This document shows positions 45,111 through 54,322 of a DNA stretch of 64,000 nt, piece after piece (positions within the stretch are counted from its first letter, which is position 1; each line of letters opens with the position of its first letter). Both the position numbers and the translations under genes were made by a program. The notes under the pieces are model-generated. The model was not told the origin of the DNA. It worked only from the letters and a program-made list of their open reading frames with translations, and did no database searches. This DNA comes from Cerina litoralis. Its GTDB lineage: Bacteria; Bacteroidota; Bacteroidia; Flavobacteriales; Flavobacteriaceae. The stretch is from the NCBI GenBank assembly GCA_022008415.1, contig JAIRBC010000017.1, positions 53,700-117,699 on the forward strand. The letters are read 5' to 3'.

Positions 45111-47135
45111 ATGGCTGATTTTCGCCTCGATCAAGTAAGCCCAAAGGGGCGCCTTGCGGTTACGCTTCCCAATAGGGATCAACAATTAAAAAAACAAAAC
45201 CGGCTCCCCTTGGCAATCCAATCCTTGATTTACGGCCTGACCGGTTTACTAATGTTTACTGGAGTATCCCAGAATGTCCCGTCCAGTTTTAAGAAGACCA
45301 CGGACAGTCTTATTAAAATGGCGCCGGAAACCTATCTAGAAATGAACTCGGTATTGAGGCCGCACCGCAGGGACACGCTCTATATGAACTATTTTATTGA
45401 CCAGGCCACCCAAAAGAAGTATTGGTCGGGGGTATCCTACGCGCTCAACCAATTGGGCATCTGGGAAAGGAACCGGTCTAGATTTTCTAAGGCGGTACAA
45501 CTTCACAGGGAGGCTTTGGAAGCTGCCACCAAAGCAAATAGCATTGAATTTAGGGTTTTTAGCCTCAATATGTTGGGGGTAATCTACCGAAGGACGGATG
45601 CCATAAAAACAGCGCTCGATTACAACAAAGAAGCCTTGGAGCTAGCAGAATCCGTAAAAAATCCCTCTAGGGGTATTAAAAGGAGCATCAACGTTTCACT
45701 AAATAGTATCGGAAACCTATACCTGCTGTTAAAACAATACGACCTCGCCATTGAGCAGCTTAGAAAATCCTTGAAATTGGAGGAAGAACTGGGCAATACA
45801 CAGGGAATGGCCATCAACTATCAAAATATCGGGGAAGCCTTGGAGGAACAAGGCAAACTGGAAGAGGCCTTGGAGAGTTACGAAACGGCTTTATCCTATG
45901 ACGTAGCACTGGGTTCGCCCAGGGGACAGGCGATCTGTAAAAACAGCATTGCCCAAATCTATATAAAACAGGATAAAATTGACGAAGCACTAGAAATTCT
46001 CGAACCTACACTAAAGGAATCCAAGGCTATAGGAGACAAGTTTATTACGAGCTCGGTTGAAATTAATACAGGTTGGGCCATGATGCAGCAAAAACGATTT
46101 AAAGATGCGGAGCACCATTTGTTAGCGGGACTTTCCTTGGCACAGCGGTATAACATGCCCCGATCTATTTCCCAGGCGTATACCATTTTATCCGAACTCG
46201 CAGAAAAAAGCGGCAATCCCAAAAGTGCGCTGGATTATTACAAACTGGCATCGCAATTTGATGAAGAAATCTCCAACGAACGCAATCTGCGATACGTGAG
46301 CGATATAATCATGAAATACGACACGGAAAAAAAGAACAACCAGATACAAATGTTGGCCAAGGAAAATGAGCTCGTCAAGGTAAGGTTGCGGAAAAACAAT
46401 ACTATTCTACTCATTTGTGGTATCGCCTTGGCTCTATTGGCGGGCATCTTTTATATTCTATACCGCCAACATCATTTAAAGAACGAAAAAAAATTGCTCT
46501 CCCTGGAACAGACTATGTTGAGAAGCCAAATGAACCCACACTTTTTGTTCAATTCCCTGAACTCCATCAAGCTATACATCATCAATAATGAAAAGAAAAA
46601 TGCGGTCCATTATCTAAACAAGTTCTCCAAATTGGTCCGCAAGATATTGGAGGCATCCTCCCTAAGGGAAATTTCATTGGCAGAAGAACTGGAAACGGTG
46701 GAACTCTATATGAACATAGAGAACATTAGGTTCTCCAATGAAATCAATTTTTCCATTAACATTAGCGACGATATCGATGTAAACAATGTAAAGATACCCT
46801 CATTGATCTTGCAGCCGTTCCTAGAAAACGCCCTTTGGCACGGTCTCTCTTCCAAGGAAGGGGAGAAGAACATCCAGTTGCAGGTGCGCCGAGAAAACGA
46901 AAGGTTCATCAACATTGCCATTATCGACAACGGGGTGGGCAGGGAAGCTTCGGAAAAAATAAAGGAGACCAAAGTCTTAAAACGAAAATCCATTGGGATA
47001 GACATTACCAAGGAAAGATTGGCGAACTTTTCCAAAGATTATCAAAACTCTTTTACAATCAACTTCGAAGACCTGTACGACGAGGCACGCCAAGCCATAG
47101 GTACCCAAGTAAACCTACACATCCCAACAATTTAG
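45111..47135 (+). CDS. TPR-containing sensor histidine kinase, LytS/His_kinase type
   Basis: The 674-residue protein (from ATG 45111) has a hydrophobic segment near residue 35-55 that exports the sensor part, six to seven TPR units (about 90-385; LNSIGNLYLLLKQYDLAIEQ, AINYQNIGEALEEQGKLEEA), a coiled coil, a membrane helix (NTILLICGIALALLAGIFYI) and the cytoplasmic kinase: MLRSQMNPHFLFNSLNSIK with the phospho-His, PFLENALWHGL and IAIIDNGVGR. An alternative ATG at 44982 adds 43 atypical residues; the promoter at 45043 supports the later start. It pairs with the LytTR regulator just upstream. Confidence 0.92.
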   Translation: MADFRLDQVSPKGRLAVTLPNRDQQLKKQNRLPLAIQSLIYGLTGLLMFTGVSQNVPSSFKKTTDSLIKMAPETYLEMNSVLRPHRRDTLYMNYFIDQATQKKYWSGVSYALNQLGIWERNRSRFSKAVQLHREALEAATKANSIEFRVFSLNMLGVIYRRTDAIKTALDYNKEALELAESVKNPSRGIKRSINVSLNSIGNLYLLLKQYDLAIEQLRKSLKLEEELGNTQGMAINYQNIGEALEEQGKLEEALESYETALSYDVALGSPRGQAICKNSIAQIYIKQDKIDEALEILEPTLKESKAIGDKFITSSVEINTGWAMMQQKRFKDAEHHLLAGLSLAQRYNMPRSISQAYTILSELAEKSGNPKSALDYYKLASQFDEEISNERNLRYVSDIIMKYDTEKKNNQIQMLAKENELVKVRLRKNNTILLICGIALALLAGIFYILYRQHHLKNEKKLLSLEQTMLRSQMNPHFLFNSLNSIKLYIINNEKKNAVHYLNKFSKLVRKILEASSLREISLAEELETVELYMNIENIRFSNEINFSINISDDIDVNNVKIPSLILQPFLENALWHGLSSKEGEKNIQLQVRRENERFINIAIIDNGVGREASEKIKETKVLKRKSIGIDITKERLANFSKDYQNSFTINFEDLYDEARQAIGTQVNLHIPTI

Positions 47136-47707
47136 GGTGTGTCGGCAAGACCTTTGGCCACTTGCTCCAATTCGGTGTACCATTTTTTCCCAAACTTGCG
47201 GATCAAGGCTTCCTTCACAAACCTATAGATCGGGACCTGCAGTTCGGTTCCCAAGGCGCATGCGGGATCGCAAATTTCCCATTTATGGTAGTTTACCGCA
47301 GTAAATTCGGAATATTCCTTGACCCTTACGGGATAAAGGTGGCAGGACACTGGTTTTCTCCATTTGGTGGCCCCTTGGTTATAAGCTTCCTCCAAACCAC
47401 ATTTGGCTATTCCATTACCCGAAAATATAACGTAAGCGCATTCACTGCCATTGACCAAGGGAGTTTCCCATTCCCCATCCTCCCCTTTTACAAAAGCACC
47501 TTGGGACTCAATGGCCGTTATCCCCTCTGGTCGCAGGAATGGCTTTACCTCGGGATAAATATCGACCAGTATCTCGGTTTCCTTATTCTCTAAGGGCGCA
47601 CCCGCCTCACCATCCACACAGCACGCTCCCTTGCAGGCGTTTAGATTGCAGACAAAGTCGTTTTCAATAATTTCTTCAGATACTATAGTTTTCCCTAGTT
47701 GGAACAT
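47132..47707 (-). CDS. DUF3109 cysteine-rich protein
   Basis: The 191-residue protein starts MFQLGKTIVSEEIIENDFVC and has the DUF3109 cysteine pattern: CNLNACKGACCVDGEAGAP, CAYVIF, KCGLEE, PVSCHLYPVRV and CDPACALG. These cysteines suggest a bound metal or Fe-S cluster, like YkgJ-type proteins; function unknown. Its stop overlaps the 3' end of the kinase gene by 4 bases in convergent orientation. A TATCTTTG box lies at 47726-47733, and the short leader supports the ATG at 47705-47707. Confidence 0.9.
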   Translation of the reverse strand: MFQLGKTIVSEEIIENDFVCNLNACKGACCVDGEAGAPLENKETEILVDIYPEVKPFLRPEGITAIESQGAFVKGEDGEWETPLVNGSECAYVIFSGNGIAKCGLEEAYNQGATKWRKPVSCHLYPVRVKEYSEFTAVNYHKWEICDPACALGTELQVPIYRFVKEALIRKFGKKWYTELEQVAKGLADTP

Positions 47708-47725
47708 AAAAACCAAATAAAGCTA

Positions 47726-47733
47726 CAAAGATA
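47726..47733 (-). promoter_or_regulatory. TATCTTTG -7 element for DUF3109
   Basis: TATCTTTG on the minus strand, 18 bases before the DUF3109 ATG. No TTG partner at the usual distance. Confidence 0.45.
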
Positions 47734-47791
47734 TCCATATTATGGGATTTGGTTTTGGTAATAAATAAGTTTTATACCGAAGGGATGCCAA

Positions 47792-47815
47792 TATGTTTGA
47801 TATATCGTAAATTTG
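47792..47815 (+). promoter_or_regulatory. tandem TAnnTTTG elements upstream of marC-like gene
   Basis: TATGTTTG (47792-47799) and TAAATTTG (47808-47815) both fit the -7 consensus and lie 76 and 60 bases before the ATG. TTG boxes are not clear. Confidence 0.4.
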
Positions 47816-47874
47816 CACCCGCAAATACCGGCTTGAATTTGTTATTTAATAGAACTGGTATAAAATCATGAAAA

Positions 47875-48450
47875 ATGAAATTTAATTTTAAGGAAATAGC
47901 AACCGCTAGCATGGTTCTTTTTGCGGTTATCGACATATTGGGGAGTATTCCTATCATCATAGGTCTGCGCAGTAAGGTTGGACATATACAATCTGGCAAA
48001 GCTTCGATAGTTGCGGCAATCATTATGGTGGCCTTCCTTTTTATCGGGGAAAGAATATTGAATTTGATCGGTATCGACATAAATTCATTTGCGGTGGCGG
48101 GAGCGTTTATAATTTTCTTTATGGCTTTGGAGATGATCTTGGGCATTGCCTTGTTCAGGGACGATCAGCCCGAATCGGCCTCCATTGTACCCATCGCCTT
48201 TCCGCTGATAGCCGGAGCAGGGACCATGACTTCCCTTCTAGCCCTGCGGGCAGAATACCAAGTAGAAAACATTATAGTCGCCATAGTTATAAATATTATT
48301 TTTGTATACTTGGTACTGCGCTCCTCCAAGAAGATTGAAAAAGTACTTGGAGATACGGGTCTCAATGTGATACGGAAGGTGTTTGGAGTAATTTTACTAG
48401 CCATTGCCGTAAAATTATTTACCACCAACATCCATGAATTGTTCGTTTAA
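47875..48450 (+). CDS. MarC-family inner-membrane protein
   Basis: The 191-residue protein has six membrane segments and the MarC/YchE pattern: FAVIDILGSIPIIIGL near residue 16, GAFIIFFMALEMILG near 80, VPIAFPLIAGAGTMTSLLAL near 105 and LNVIRKVFGVILLAIAVKLF at the end. Despite its name the family is not firmly tied to antibiotic resistance; transport is suspected. It stands alone between DUF3109 and a small membrane protein. Confidence 0.92.
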   Translation: MKFNFKEIATASMVLFAVIDILGSIPIIIGLRSKVGHIQSGKASIVAAIIMVAFLFIGERILNLIGIDINSFAVAGAFIIFFMALEMILGIALFRDDQPESASIVPIAFPLIAGAGTMTSLLALRAEYQVENIIVAIVINIIFVYLVLRSSKKIEKVLGDTGLNVIRKVFGVILLAIAVKLFTTNIHELFV

Positions 48451-48632
48451 AAAAGAGAAAAGTGCCAAGAACCAAACAATTCTGCCAAGATCCGAAATAG
48501 CCGATTTTGATCGACCGGTAATATAGTCGCGCAACAACAAAGAATGAACACTAAAACAGTGGTCCGTAAAGACGCAAGCATTGCGCCCCTACGTCAAACA
48601 ATTGTATAACAACTATTAAACCCAAAAGGAAA

Positions 48633-48833
48633 ATGAACCATAAATTCTCAATTGCCCTAATAATCGTTGCCTTGGCCCTTATTACGTACAACGTCACGCT
48701 AATAGATTTTAATGTCCCGTTGGAATACAGTACCGTGGCTTTGATCGGCATCGTGGCTTCCTTGTGTGCCATCGTGCTTTTGCTGATTTTTATCGCATCA
48801 AAAAAAATTCAGAAAAAGGTAAATGAAAATTAG
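48633..48833 (+). CDS. small two-helix membrane protein
   Basis: The 66-residue protein begins MNHKFSIALIIVALALITYN, has a short loop (VTLIDFNVPLEYS) and a second helix (VALIGIVASLCAIVLLLIFI) ending with a lysine-rich tail (SKKIQKKVNEN). It has two clean membrane segments, an ATG start after AAAGGAAA and normal codon use, so I consider it real. No family recognised. It is 182 bases after the MarC gene. Confidence 0.7.
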   Translation: MNHKFSIALIIVALALITYNVTLIDFNVPLEYSTVALIGIVASLCAIVLLLIFIASKKIQKKVNEN

Positions 48834-49000
48834 TGTTTGGGGTTCTGCCAATATTCTTGTGCGAGTGTTCCATGAAGGTTTGCGAAAAGCAATAAGGCGC
48901 CAGTTTTGAAGGCTTTGCGCCTCTAGGCCCTAGCCACTATTTGCAGCAGGTAATTTGTTATGAAAATCGCCCCCCTACTACATTCGGCTAATTCCTTGCT

Positions 49001-50623
49001 TTAATAGTTCTGTTTATCACGGAGGGATTTAGAACTATCCAATTCAAGAACTTTCTGTAGCATTGCATCATGGGATCCCTTGATCATGGCTGCCGCATTA
49101 TCCCCGAATAACTGTTCGGCCAAATCGGCCTTTAGAAAGCGCTTTATGTTATCTTCCTGGTCGTAGTACGGCAAATTCAGGTTTTTTACCAGTTGGGAGC
49201 TTTCCGCATAATTGATAAAATCGTCGAACATAATATCGTCTACCCTAAAATTATTTACAAAATCCATTTCGGACCAGTCCGAGTAACGATTTCTATCGGC
49301 CTCCAAGTGGTCAAAAATAAAACGGGAGAAAAACCCATAGGCCTCCACGCTCTTAACGGCTTCTACCTCATTGGTTCCAATGGGCACAAACACATCGGGA
49401 ATAATACCCCCACCACCGTATACCACCTTCCCTTTTGGGGTCGTAAATTTTAGTGAGTCGGCAACCTTGATACTATCTACGGACACCAATTCCCCACTGT
49501 GATAACGATCCATAAACGTTTGGTAATAATCCTTGGTCCCGTTCTTATAGGTTTTTTGTATAGAGCGACCTGTCGGGGTATAGTAACGCGAGACCGTTAA
49601 GCGGACGGCCGAGCCATCGCCCAATTCCATTTCGCGCTGCACCAGGCCCTTGCCAAAGGAACGGCGACCAATAATTGTGCCCACGTCATTGTCCTGGAGT
49701 GCTCCCGCCACAATTTCACTGGCAGAAGCGGAACGCTCATTAATGAGCACGTAAACGGCCTTATCCTCAAAATCGCCCTTTTCGGTAGCAAAGTTCTTAT
49801 CTATTCTTCCTCTTTTGTTTTTTGTAAACAAAACAAGTTTTCCCTTTTCCAGGAACTCATCCGCCATTTCTTCGGCAATGCCCAAATATCCACCCGGGTT
49901 GTCCCGAAGATCCAGGGTTAACTTCTTCGCTCCTTGCTTTTCTAAAATTACCAGGGCCTTTCTAAATTCCTTATAAGTAGATTCTGCAAATCGGTTTACT
50001 TTGATATACCCCATATCCGGAGTCATCATATAATAGGCATCTACGCTTTTTAGAGGGACAACGTCCCGCCTCACGGTTACGTTGAAGGTCTTGTGGTCTT
50101 TTTTTCGATATACTTTGAGCTTTACCGTGGTTCCCTTTTCCCCTTTTAATTCTTCTACTATGGCCTTATTGGACATATTTTTGCCATATAGCGTGTCATT
50201 ATCGGCCATCAAAATCCGGTCGCCCGATTGAATGCCCATGTAGAAACTGGGACCGTTATCCACCGGCCGTATTACCGCAATGGTGTCCCGGATATTATAA
50301 AAGTTAATCCCGATGCCCACAAAATCGCCTTTCATGTCCTCGGAGACCCTTTCCATATCCCTTTTGGGAATGTAGACGGAATGGGGATCCAGTTTATCCA
50401 AGATATTGTTTACCGCAACATCGACAATACTATCGGTATCTACATCGTCTACATATTCGTAATCTATATAATCTATAAGCCGATTGAGCTTGTCTTTTTT
50501 GGAATTGGTGGTAAAAAGTTTCTCCGGGGAGTCGTTAAAATGCAGCTTGCCCCCAATAAAAATTCCAATCGCAAGGGCGGATCCGATTACGGCAGGCCAT
50601 ATATAGCTGTACTTACGCTTCAT
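49001..50623 (-). CDS. ctpA: C-terminal processing protease, S41 family
   Basis: The 540-residue envelope protease has an N-terminal signal anchor (YIWPAVIGSALAIGIFIGG), a PDZ domain (about 90-180; GDFVGIGINFYNIRDTIAVI, GIQSGDRILMAD) and an S41 domain (about 190-400) with catalytic Ser in NERSASASEIVAGALQD and Lys in GRRSFGKGLVQREM, plus a C-terminal extension of about 130 residues. Such enzymes trim or degrade periplasmic proteins. The dCMP deaminase gene ends 15 bases upstream, so the two are co-transcribed, an order common in flavobacteria. Confidence 0.94.
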   Translation of the reverse strand: MKRKYSYIWPAVIGSALAIGIFIGGKLHFNDSPEKLFTTNSKKDKLNRLIDYIDYEYVDDVDTDSIVDVAVNNILDKLDPHSVYIPKRDMERVSEDMKGDFVGIGINFYNIRDTIAVIRPVDNGPSFYMGIQSGDRILMADNDTLYGKNMSNKAIVEELKGEKGTTVKLKVYRKKDHKTFNVTVRRDVVPLKSVDAYYMMTPDMGYIKVNRFAESTYKEFRKALVILEKQGAKKLTLDLRDNPGGYLGIAEEMADEFLEKGKLVLFTKNKRGRIDKNFATEKGDFEDKAVYVLINERSASASEIVAGALQDNDVGTIIGRRSFGKGLVQREMELGDGSAVRLTVSRYYTPTGRSIQKTYKNGTKDYYQTFMDRYHSGELVSVDSIKVADSLKFTTPKGKVVYGGGGIIPDVFVPIGTNEVEAVKSVEAYGFFSRFIFDHLEADRNRYSDWSEMDFVNNFRVDDIMFDDFINYAESSQLVKNLNLPYYDQEDNIKRFLKADLAEQLFGDNAAAMIKGSHDAMLQKVLELDSSKSLRDKQNY

Positions 50624-50638
50624 CTTTTTTGGGTATTT

Positions 50639-51076
50639 TTATTCTGCTTCCACACTAATTGGCAGGTAAGAAAGTTTTACTCCTGCCTTTTCCAAAAAAT
50701 CCAGACCGGAAGCATCTTTATATGCCTTTTGGTATACTACACGTTTTATGCCAGACTGATGAATTAGCTTACTGCATTCCCGGCACGGGGAAAGGGTAAT
50801 GTACAAGGTGGAGCCTTCACAGGACTGGGTAGAGGAGGCCACTTTGGATATTGCGTTGGCCTCTGCGTGCAAAACATACCATTTTGTATAGCCTTCCTCG
50901 TCCTCGCAATGGTTCTCAAATCCCGTGGGGGTGCCGTTATAACCATCAGAAATGATCATTCTATCTTTTACTATAATCGCCCCTACCTGCTTGCGCTTAC
51001 AATAGGAAAGTTTTCCCCATTCCGTAGCCATACGCAAATAAGCCCTATCGTATTTTTCCTGCTTTGCTTCCTTCAT
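50639..51076 (-). CDS. deoxycytidylate (dCMP) deaminase family protein
   Basis: The 145-residue zinc enzyme has the cytidine-deaminase motifs HAEANAISK (zinc His and catalytic Glu) and SPCRECSKLI (two zinc Cys), with GAIIVKDRMIISDGYNGTPT near residue 33, typical of ComEB/dCMP deaminases that make dUMP for thymidylate synthesis. FENHCEDEEGYTKWYVLHAE matches the dCMP-binding side of that group. First gene of the unit with the S41 protease. Confidence 0.92.
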   Translation of the reverse strand: MKEAKQEKYDRAYLRMATEWGKLSYCKRKQVGAIIVKDRMIISDGYNGTPTGFENHCEDEEGYTKWYVLHAEANAISKVASSTQSCEGSTLYITLSPCRECSKLIHQSGIKRVVYQKAYKDASGLDFLEKAGVKLSYLPISVEAE

Positions 51077-51310
51077 TCAATCTTTTATTGCCTTTCTTTC
51101 TGTGCGGGTGTACTTTTCACGGTTATAAATACTGTTGCCTAGCCCATTTTAACGGGTTCGATTAAACAAAAATAAACCTTTATAGTCTCTTTGTGCAAGG
51201 AGTCGCATCTAAAACATGAATTTTAACGAATTAAGGGCTTTCTATAAAACACCATATGATTAAGGACTAAATACGTCTTATGGACTGTTTCTATACGCCT
51301 AGGTCAAAGA

Positions 51311-51895
51311 CTACAATGGAAACGTTTGCACCAGCATTGGTATTGTGATAACGATGATAATAATGGAAAGAACGGTGATAAATAGGTGTTGTTTTATACC
51401 GAAAAGGGATTGCACAATATAGGCAAGGAGCAAGACACAAAGGATGACAACGACCTGGGAAATTTCAATACCACCGGCAAACCCGATCAACGGTACTAGT
51501 TTTTCCTCTATCTCCGCCATAAGCATATGGAAATAATTGGAGAAGCCGAAACCGTGGATTAGTCCAAAAAAACCTGTTGCGGCCAAATGCCATACCAAAC
51601 CACGGGCGTGTTCCTCTTTTTTTGCATACCAAAGGTCCATCATCGCCGTTGCCAAAATGGTGACGGGTATCAGAAACTCGATCCACCCCACCTCCACGGC
51701 AAAAATTCCATAAACGGACAGCGCCAATGACGTACAATGGGCCACGGTAAAGACGGTCGCCAATATCAGAACTTTTTTCCAGCTTTTAAAAGTATAGGGC
51801 AATGCCAAGGCCGCCAAGAACAAAATGTGATCATAGGCATGAATGTCCAATACATGGTGAAGTCCCAATTGCAAATAAAACCAGAAATCCTGCAT
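51311..51895 (-). CDS. HupE/UreJ-type membrane protein
   Basis: The 194-residue protein has about six membrane segments and the HupE/UreJ_2 features: LGLHHVLDIHAYDHILFLAA with several His/Asp near the N-terminus, FTVAHCTSLALSVYG and GFFGLIHGFGFSNYF. The family is linked to nickel or other metal transport, yet no hydrogenase or urease is in the window, and in flavobacteria the protein often stands alone. It lies 34 bases after the DjlA-like gene on the same strand. Confidence 0.88.
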   Translation of the reverse strand: MQDFWFYLQLGLHHVLDIHAYDHILFLAALALPYTFKSWKKVLILATVFTVAHCTSLALSVYGIFAVEVGWIEFLIPVTILATAMMDLWYAKKEEHARGLVWHLAATGFFGLIHGFGFSNYFHMLMAEIEEKLVPLIGFAGGIEISQVVVILCVLLLAYIVQSLFGIKQHLFITVLSIIIIVITIPMLVQTFPL

Positions 51896-51928
51896 TTAAT
51901 TAGTGGGTTAGTGGTTGGTATTTGTTGG

Positions 51929-52663
51929 TTATAGGTTTCTTCCCCGTTCTGCCTGAATCTCTTCGTAGGCCTTTTGCACCTCCTTGAATTTTTCTTCGGC
52001 CCCCTGTTTAATAGCTTCATCTTGAGTATTTACCCGGTCTGGATGGTATTTTTTGGCCATGGTACGGTAAGCGCTTTTAACCTCATCGTCGGTGGCAGTT
52101 TTCTCTATTTCTAGGATCTTATAAGCATTATCCGCCGATTTGACGAACATGGCCATGATACTCTCAAAATCGTGATGGCCTACTCTAAGATAGCCTGCTA
52201 TCTCTTTTATTTTATCGATTTCTTTACGGGTCATGACACCGTCGGCCTGGGCAATACCGAACAAGAAATGTAAAAGCTGAAGCCGAACCTCGTACCTGGT
52301 TCGCTGGTTGAGAACACTGCATATTTTTTGGGCAGAAATTTCCCGTTTCTTTATGACCTCGTTAAAGGTCCTAAATATAGCATTGGCTTTTTCCTTGCCA
52401 TAAGTCCTTACAAAATAGAGCCTCACGTAGTCTAGTTCGCTCTGGGTAGCCCGGCCATCTGCCTTAATGACGATAGAGCAGAGGGATAGTAGGTGTAGCT
52501 CAAAATCGGCCGGGGATACGTTCTGTTGGGAAGGGCCTCCAAATATGGTTTTAGATCCACTGCCGCTTAAACTATCGATATAACTTCCAATCAAAAATCC
52601 CAAAATTGCCCCAGGAAACCGAAAAATATAATATCCCAAAATTGCGGCAAACCATTTTACCAT
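51929..52663 (-). CDS. TerB-DnaJ co-chaperone, DjlA-like
   Basis: The 244-residue protein has an N-terminal membrane segment ([20 protein letters not shown]), a TerB-type helical domain (about 50-165; [51 protein letters not shown]) and a C-terminal J-domain (about 178-244) with the HPD tripeptide in KKYHPDRVN. This is the DjlA domain order: a membrane-bound DnaK partner. It has a promoter at 52683-52715 and is followed by the HupE-type gene. Confidence 0.93.
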   Translation of the reverse strand: MVKWFAAILGYYIFRFPGAILGFLIGSYIDSLSGSGSKTIFGGPSQQNVSPADFELHLLSLCSIVIKADGRATQSELDYVRLYFVRTYGKEKANAIFRTFNEVIKKREISAQKICSVLNQRTRYEVRLQLLHFLFGIAQADGVMTRKEIDKIKEIAGYLRVGHHDFESIMAMFVKSADNAYKILEIEKTATDDEVKSAYRTMAKKYHPDRVNTQDEAIKQGAEEKFKEVQKAYEEIQAERGRNL

Positions 52664-52682
52664 ACGTATTCCAAATTTTTGG

Positions 52683-52715
52683 CAAAGATATTAAAAGAAA
52701 AGAACCAAGAGCCAA
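52683..52715 (-). promoter_or_regulatory. promoter of the DjlA-like gene
   Basis: On the minus strand TTG (52713-52715), 22 bases, TATCTTTG (52683-52690). The TTG box is part of the GGCTCTTGGTTCTT repeat. Confidence 0.6.
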
Positions 52716-52955
52716 GACTAGAGAGCCAAGATAGATAAAATGGTTACTGGGTTATTTAGTTATGGGGTTATTGGAAAGACGTTAATTGTTAACAGTTGGT
52801 CGTAATTCGGCCATTGCTAAACTTGTGTTTGCACTTAATCCCTTTTGTTATCTAAACCAGGGCAAACCCTTTAGTCTTGGTTCTTGGCTCTTGGCTCTTG
52901 AATCCATTTAGCTCAACGAAACGTTAAGGCATTCCCGTAGCTGTTACAAATTACC

Positions 52956-52963
52956 TATCTTTG
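52956..52963 (+). promoter_or_regulatory. TATCTTTG -7 element of the bacilliredoxin gene
   Basis: TATCTTTG lies 32 bases before the ATG at 52996. A TTG box at 17-23 bases upstream is not seen. Confidence 0.5.
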
Positions 52964-52995
52964 CACTTCTATTTAATTCAATAAATTTTATATAT

Positions 52996-53406
52996 ATGTA
53001 TCCCGCAGAATTAGTAAAACCGATGAGAGAAGACCTGGCATCCGCTGGGTTTGAAGAATTACATACCGCCGAAGCTGTTAAAAGTGCCGTTGACAAAGAA
53101 GGTACCACCTTGGTGGTCGTGAATTCCGTTTGTGGTTGTGCCGCGGCAAATGCCCGGCCCGGCGCAAAAATGAGTTTGCGAAACAGTAAAAGACCAGACC
53201 ATTTGGTCACCGTTTTTGCCGGAGTGGACACCGAGGCCGTCAATGCGGCAAGGAACTTTATGGTCCCATTTCCTCCGTCATCGCCTAGTATGGCCCTTTT
53301 TAGGGACGGGGAACTGGTTCATATGATAGAACGACATCATATTGAAGGCAGACCGGCCGAAATGATCGCCGAAAATTTAATGGAGGCGTATAACGAGTTT
53401 TGTTAG
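52996..53406 (+). CDS. BrxA/BrxB-family bacilliredoxin (DUF1094)
   Basis: The 136-residue thioredoxin-fold protein has the Cys-Gly-Cys motif in VVVNSVCGCAAANARPGAKM (about residues 45-52), the mark of bacilliredoxins, which in Bacillus remove bacillithiol from oxidised proteins. MYPAELVKPMREDLASAGFE at the start and ERHHIEGRPAEMIAENL near the end fit the family. Bacillithiol occurs in some flavobacteria, but its biosynthesis genes are not in the window. A terminator follows 43 bases after the stop. Confidence 0.93.
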   Translation: MYPAELVKPMREDLASAGFEELHTAEAVKSAVDKEGTTLVVVNSVCGCAAANARPGAKMSLRNSKRPDHLVTVFAGVDTEAVNAARNFMVPFPPSSPSMALFRDGELVHMIERHHIEGRPAEMIAENLMEAYNEFC

Positions 53407-53448
53407 CCCTCACCCGATCCATTCGATGGATGGGAACAAAATGAAATT

Positions 53449-53477
53449 AAAAACCGCTTCCTTTCGAGGCGGTTTTT
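53449..53477 (+). terminator. intrinsic terminator of the bacilliredoxin gene
   Basis: AAAAACCGC (53449-53457) and GCGGTTTTT (53469-53477) form a 9-bp stem with an 11-base loop and a T-run. It ends 13 bases before the next start codon. Confidence 0.8.
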
Positions 53478-53490
53478 TATTTTTGTGATT

Positions 53491-54228
53491 ATGCAGAGAA
53501 TAATTTCGTACCCAATATCGGTCGTATATATATTTTTCTTCGGACTTACCTTAGTGGTCTTCCATCCCATACAGTGGTTTTGCTTTAATGTTTTTGGATA
53601 TGACGCGTTAAAGCGGAGTGTTAGCGTTCTGAACCTATTCTTAATGCGATGTACCCATATTTTGGGGACCTATTATTCCTTTAATAATCCATTTGATCTA
53701 CCCACAGATAGGCCTTTGATTATGGTTTGTAACCATCAAAGCATGTACGACATTCCACCAATTATTTGGCATATGCGCGCCAATCATCCCAAATTTGTGA
53801 GCAAGATAGAATTGGGACGAGGCCTTCCTAGCGTTTCGTACAACCTTAACCATGGGGGATCTGTGCTAATAGACAGAAAGGATAGCAAGCAAGCCTTGAT
53901 ACAAATTGCCAAACTGGGCACCTATATTGAAACCCATAAAAGAAGTGCGGTCATCTTTCCGGAAGGCACCAGAAGCAAGACCGGCCATCCAAAAAAGTTC
54001 CAACCTACGGGACTAAAGATGCTTATTAAAAAGGCCCCATCGGCTCTAATTGTACCCATCAGTATCAACAATTCATGGAAAATGATGAGGTATGGTAAAT
54101 TTCCTTTGGGATTAGGCTCCCATATTACTTTCGATGTCCATCGACCAGTAGAGATTTCGGGAGATATCGATGATCTGATAGCTAAAATAGAAAAACAGGT
54201 GACGGATGGGGTAACTTCTTTTAAGTAA
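53491..54228 (+). CDS. plsC: 1-acyl-sn-glycerol-3-phosphate acyltransferase family protein
   Basis: The 245-residue protein has an N-terminal membrane segment (VVYIFFFGLTLVVFHPIQWF), the catalytic NHQSMYD (HX4D) near residue 76 and FPEGTRSKTG near 148, the two hallmark motifs of PlsC-type lysophosphatidate acyltransferases. It likely makes phosphatidate at the inner membrane. I use the ATG at 53491; a GTG two codons upstream falls in a TATTTTTG element at 53478-53485 that matches the promoter -7 box. Confidence 0.92.
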   Translation: MQRIISYPISVVYIFFFGLTLVVFHPIQWFCFNVFGYDALKRSVSVLNLFLMRCTHILGTYYSFNNPFDLPTDRPLIMVCNHQSMYDIPPIIWHMRANHPKFVSKIELGRGLPSVSYNLNHGGSVLIDRKDSKQALIQIAKLGTYIETHKRSAVIFPEGTRSKTGHPKKFQPTGLKMLIKKAPSALIVPISINNSWKMMRYGKFPLGLGSHITFDVHRPVEISGDIDDLIAKIEKQVTDGVTSFK

Positions 54229-54322
54229 GGTTAGAGATAAGAATGCTAGAACCAGGACGATAAAATTATTTCTAGAAGACTCCAAAGGTCTAAGACATCT
54301 TAGGGGTTTTAAAATAGTATGA

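Larger units (their letters stand above)
52664..52995. other. divergent intergenic region with AAGAACCAAGAGCC repeats
   Basis: No gene in 332 bases. GAACCAAGAGCCAAGACTAG (52702-52721) recurs in inverse as AGTCTTGGTTCTTGGCTCTT at 52872-52891, with an extra GGCTCTTG after it. Promoters for the two flanking genes lie at the ends. Confidence 0.65.

Noticed and set aside
46835..47593. 252-codon frame on the plus strand
   Set aside because: It overlaps the kinase HATPase region in another frame and DUF3109 in antisense; both of those have diagnostic motifs.
52702..52901. Repeated AAGAACCAAGAGCC motif considered as CRISPR
   Set aside because: Copies are few, in inverse orientation and unevenly spaced, with no cas genes.
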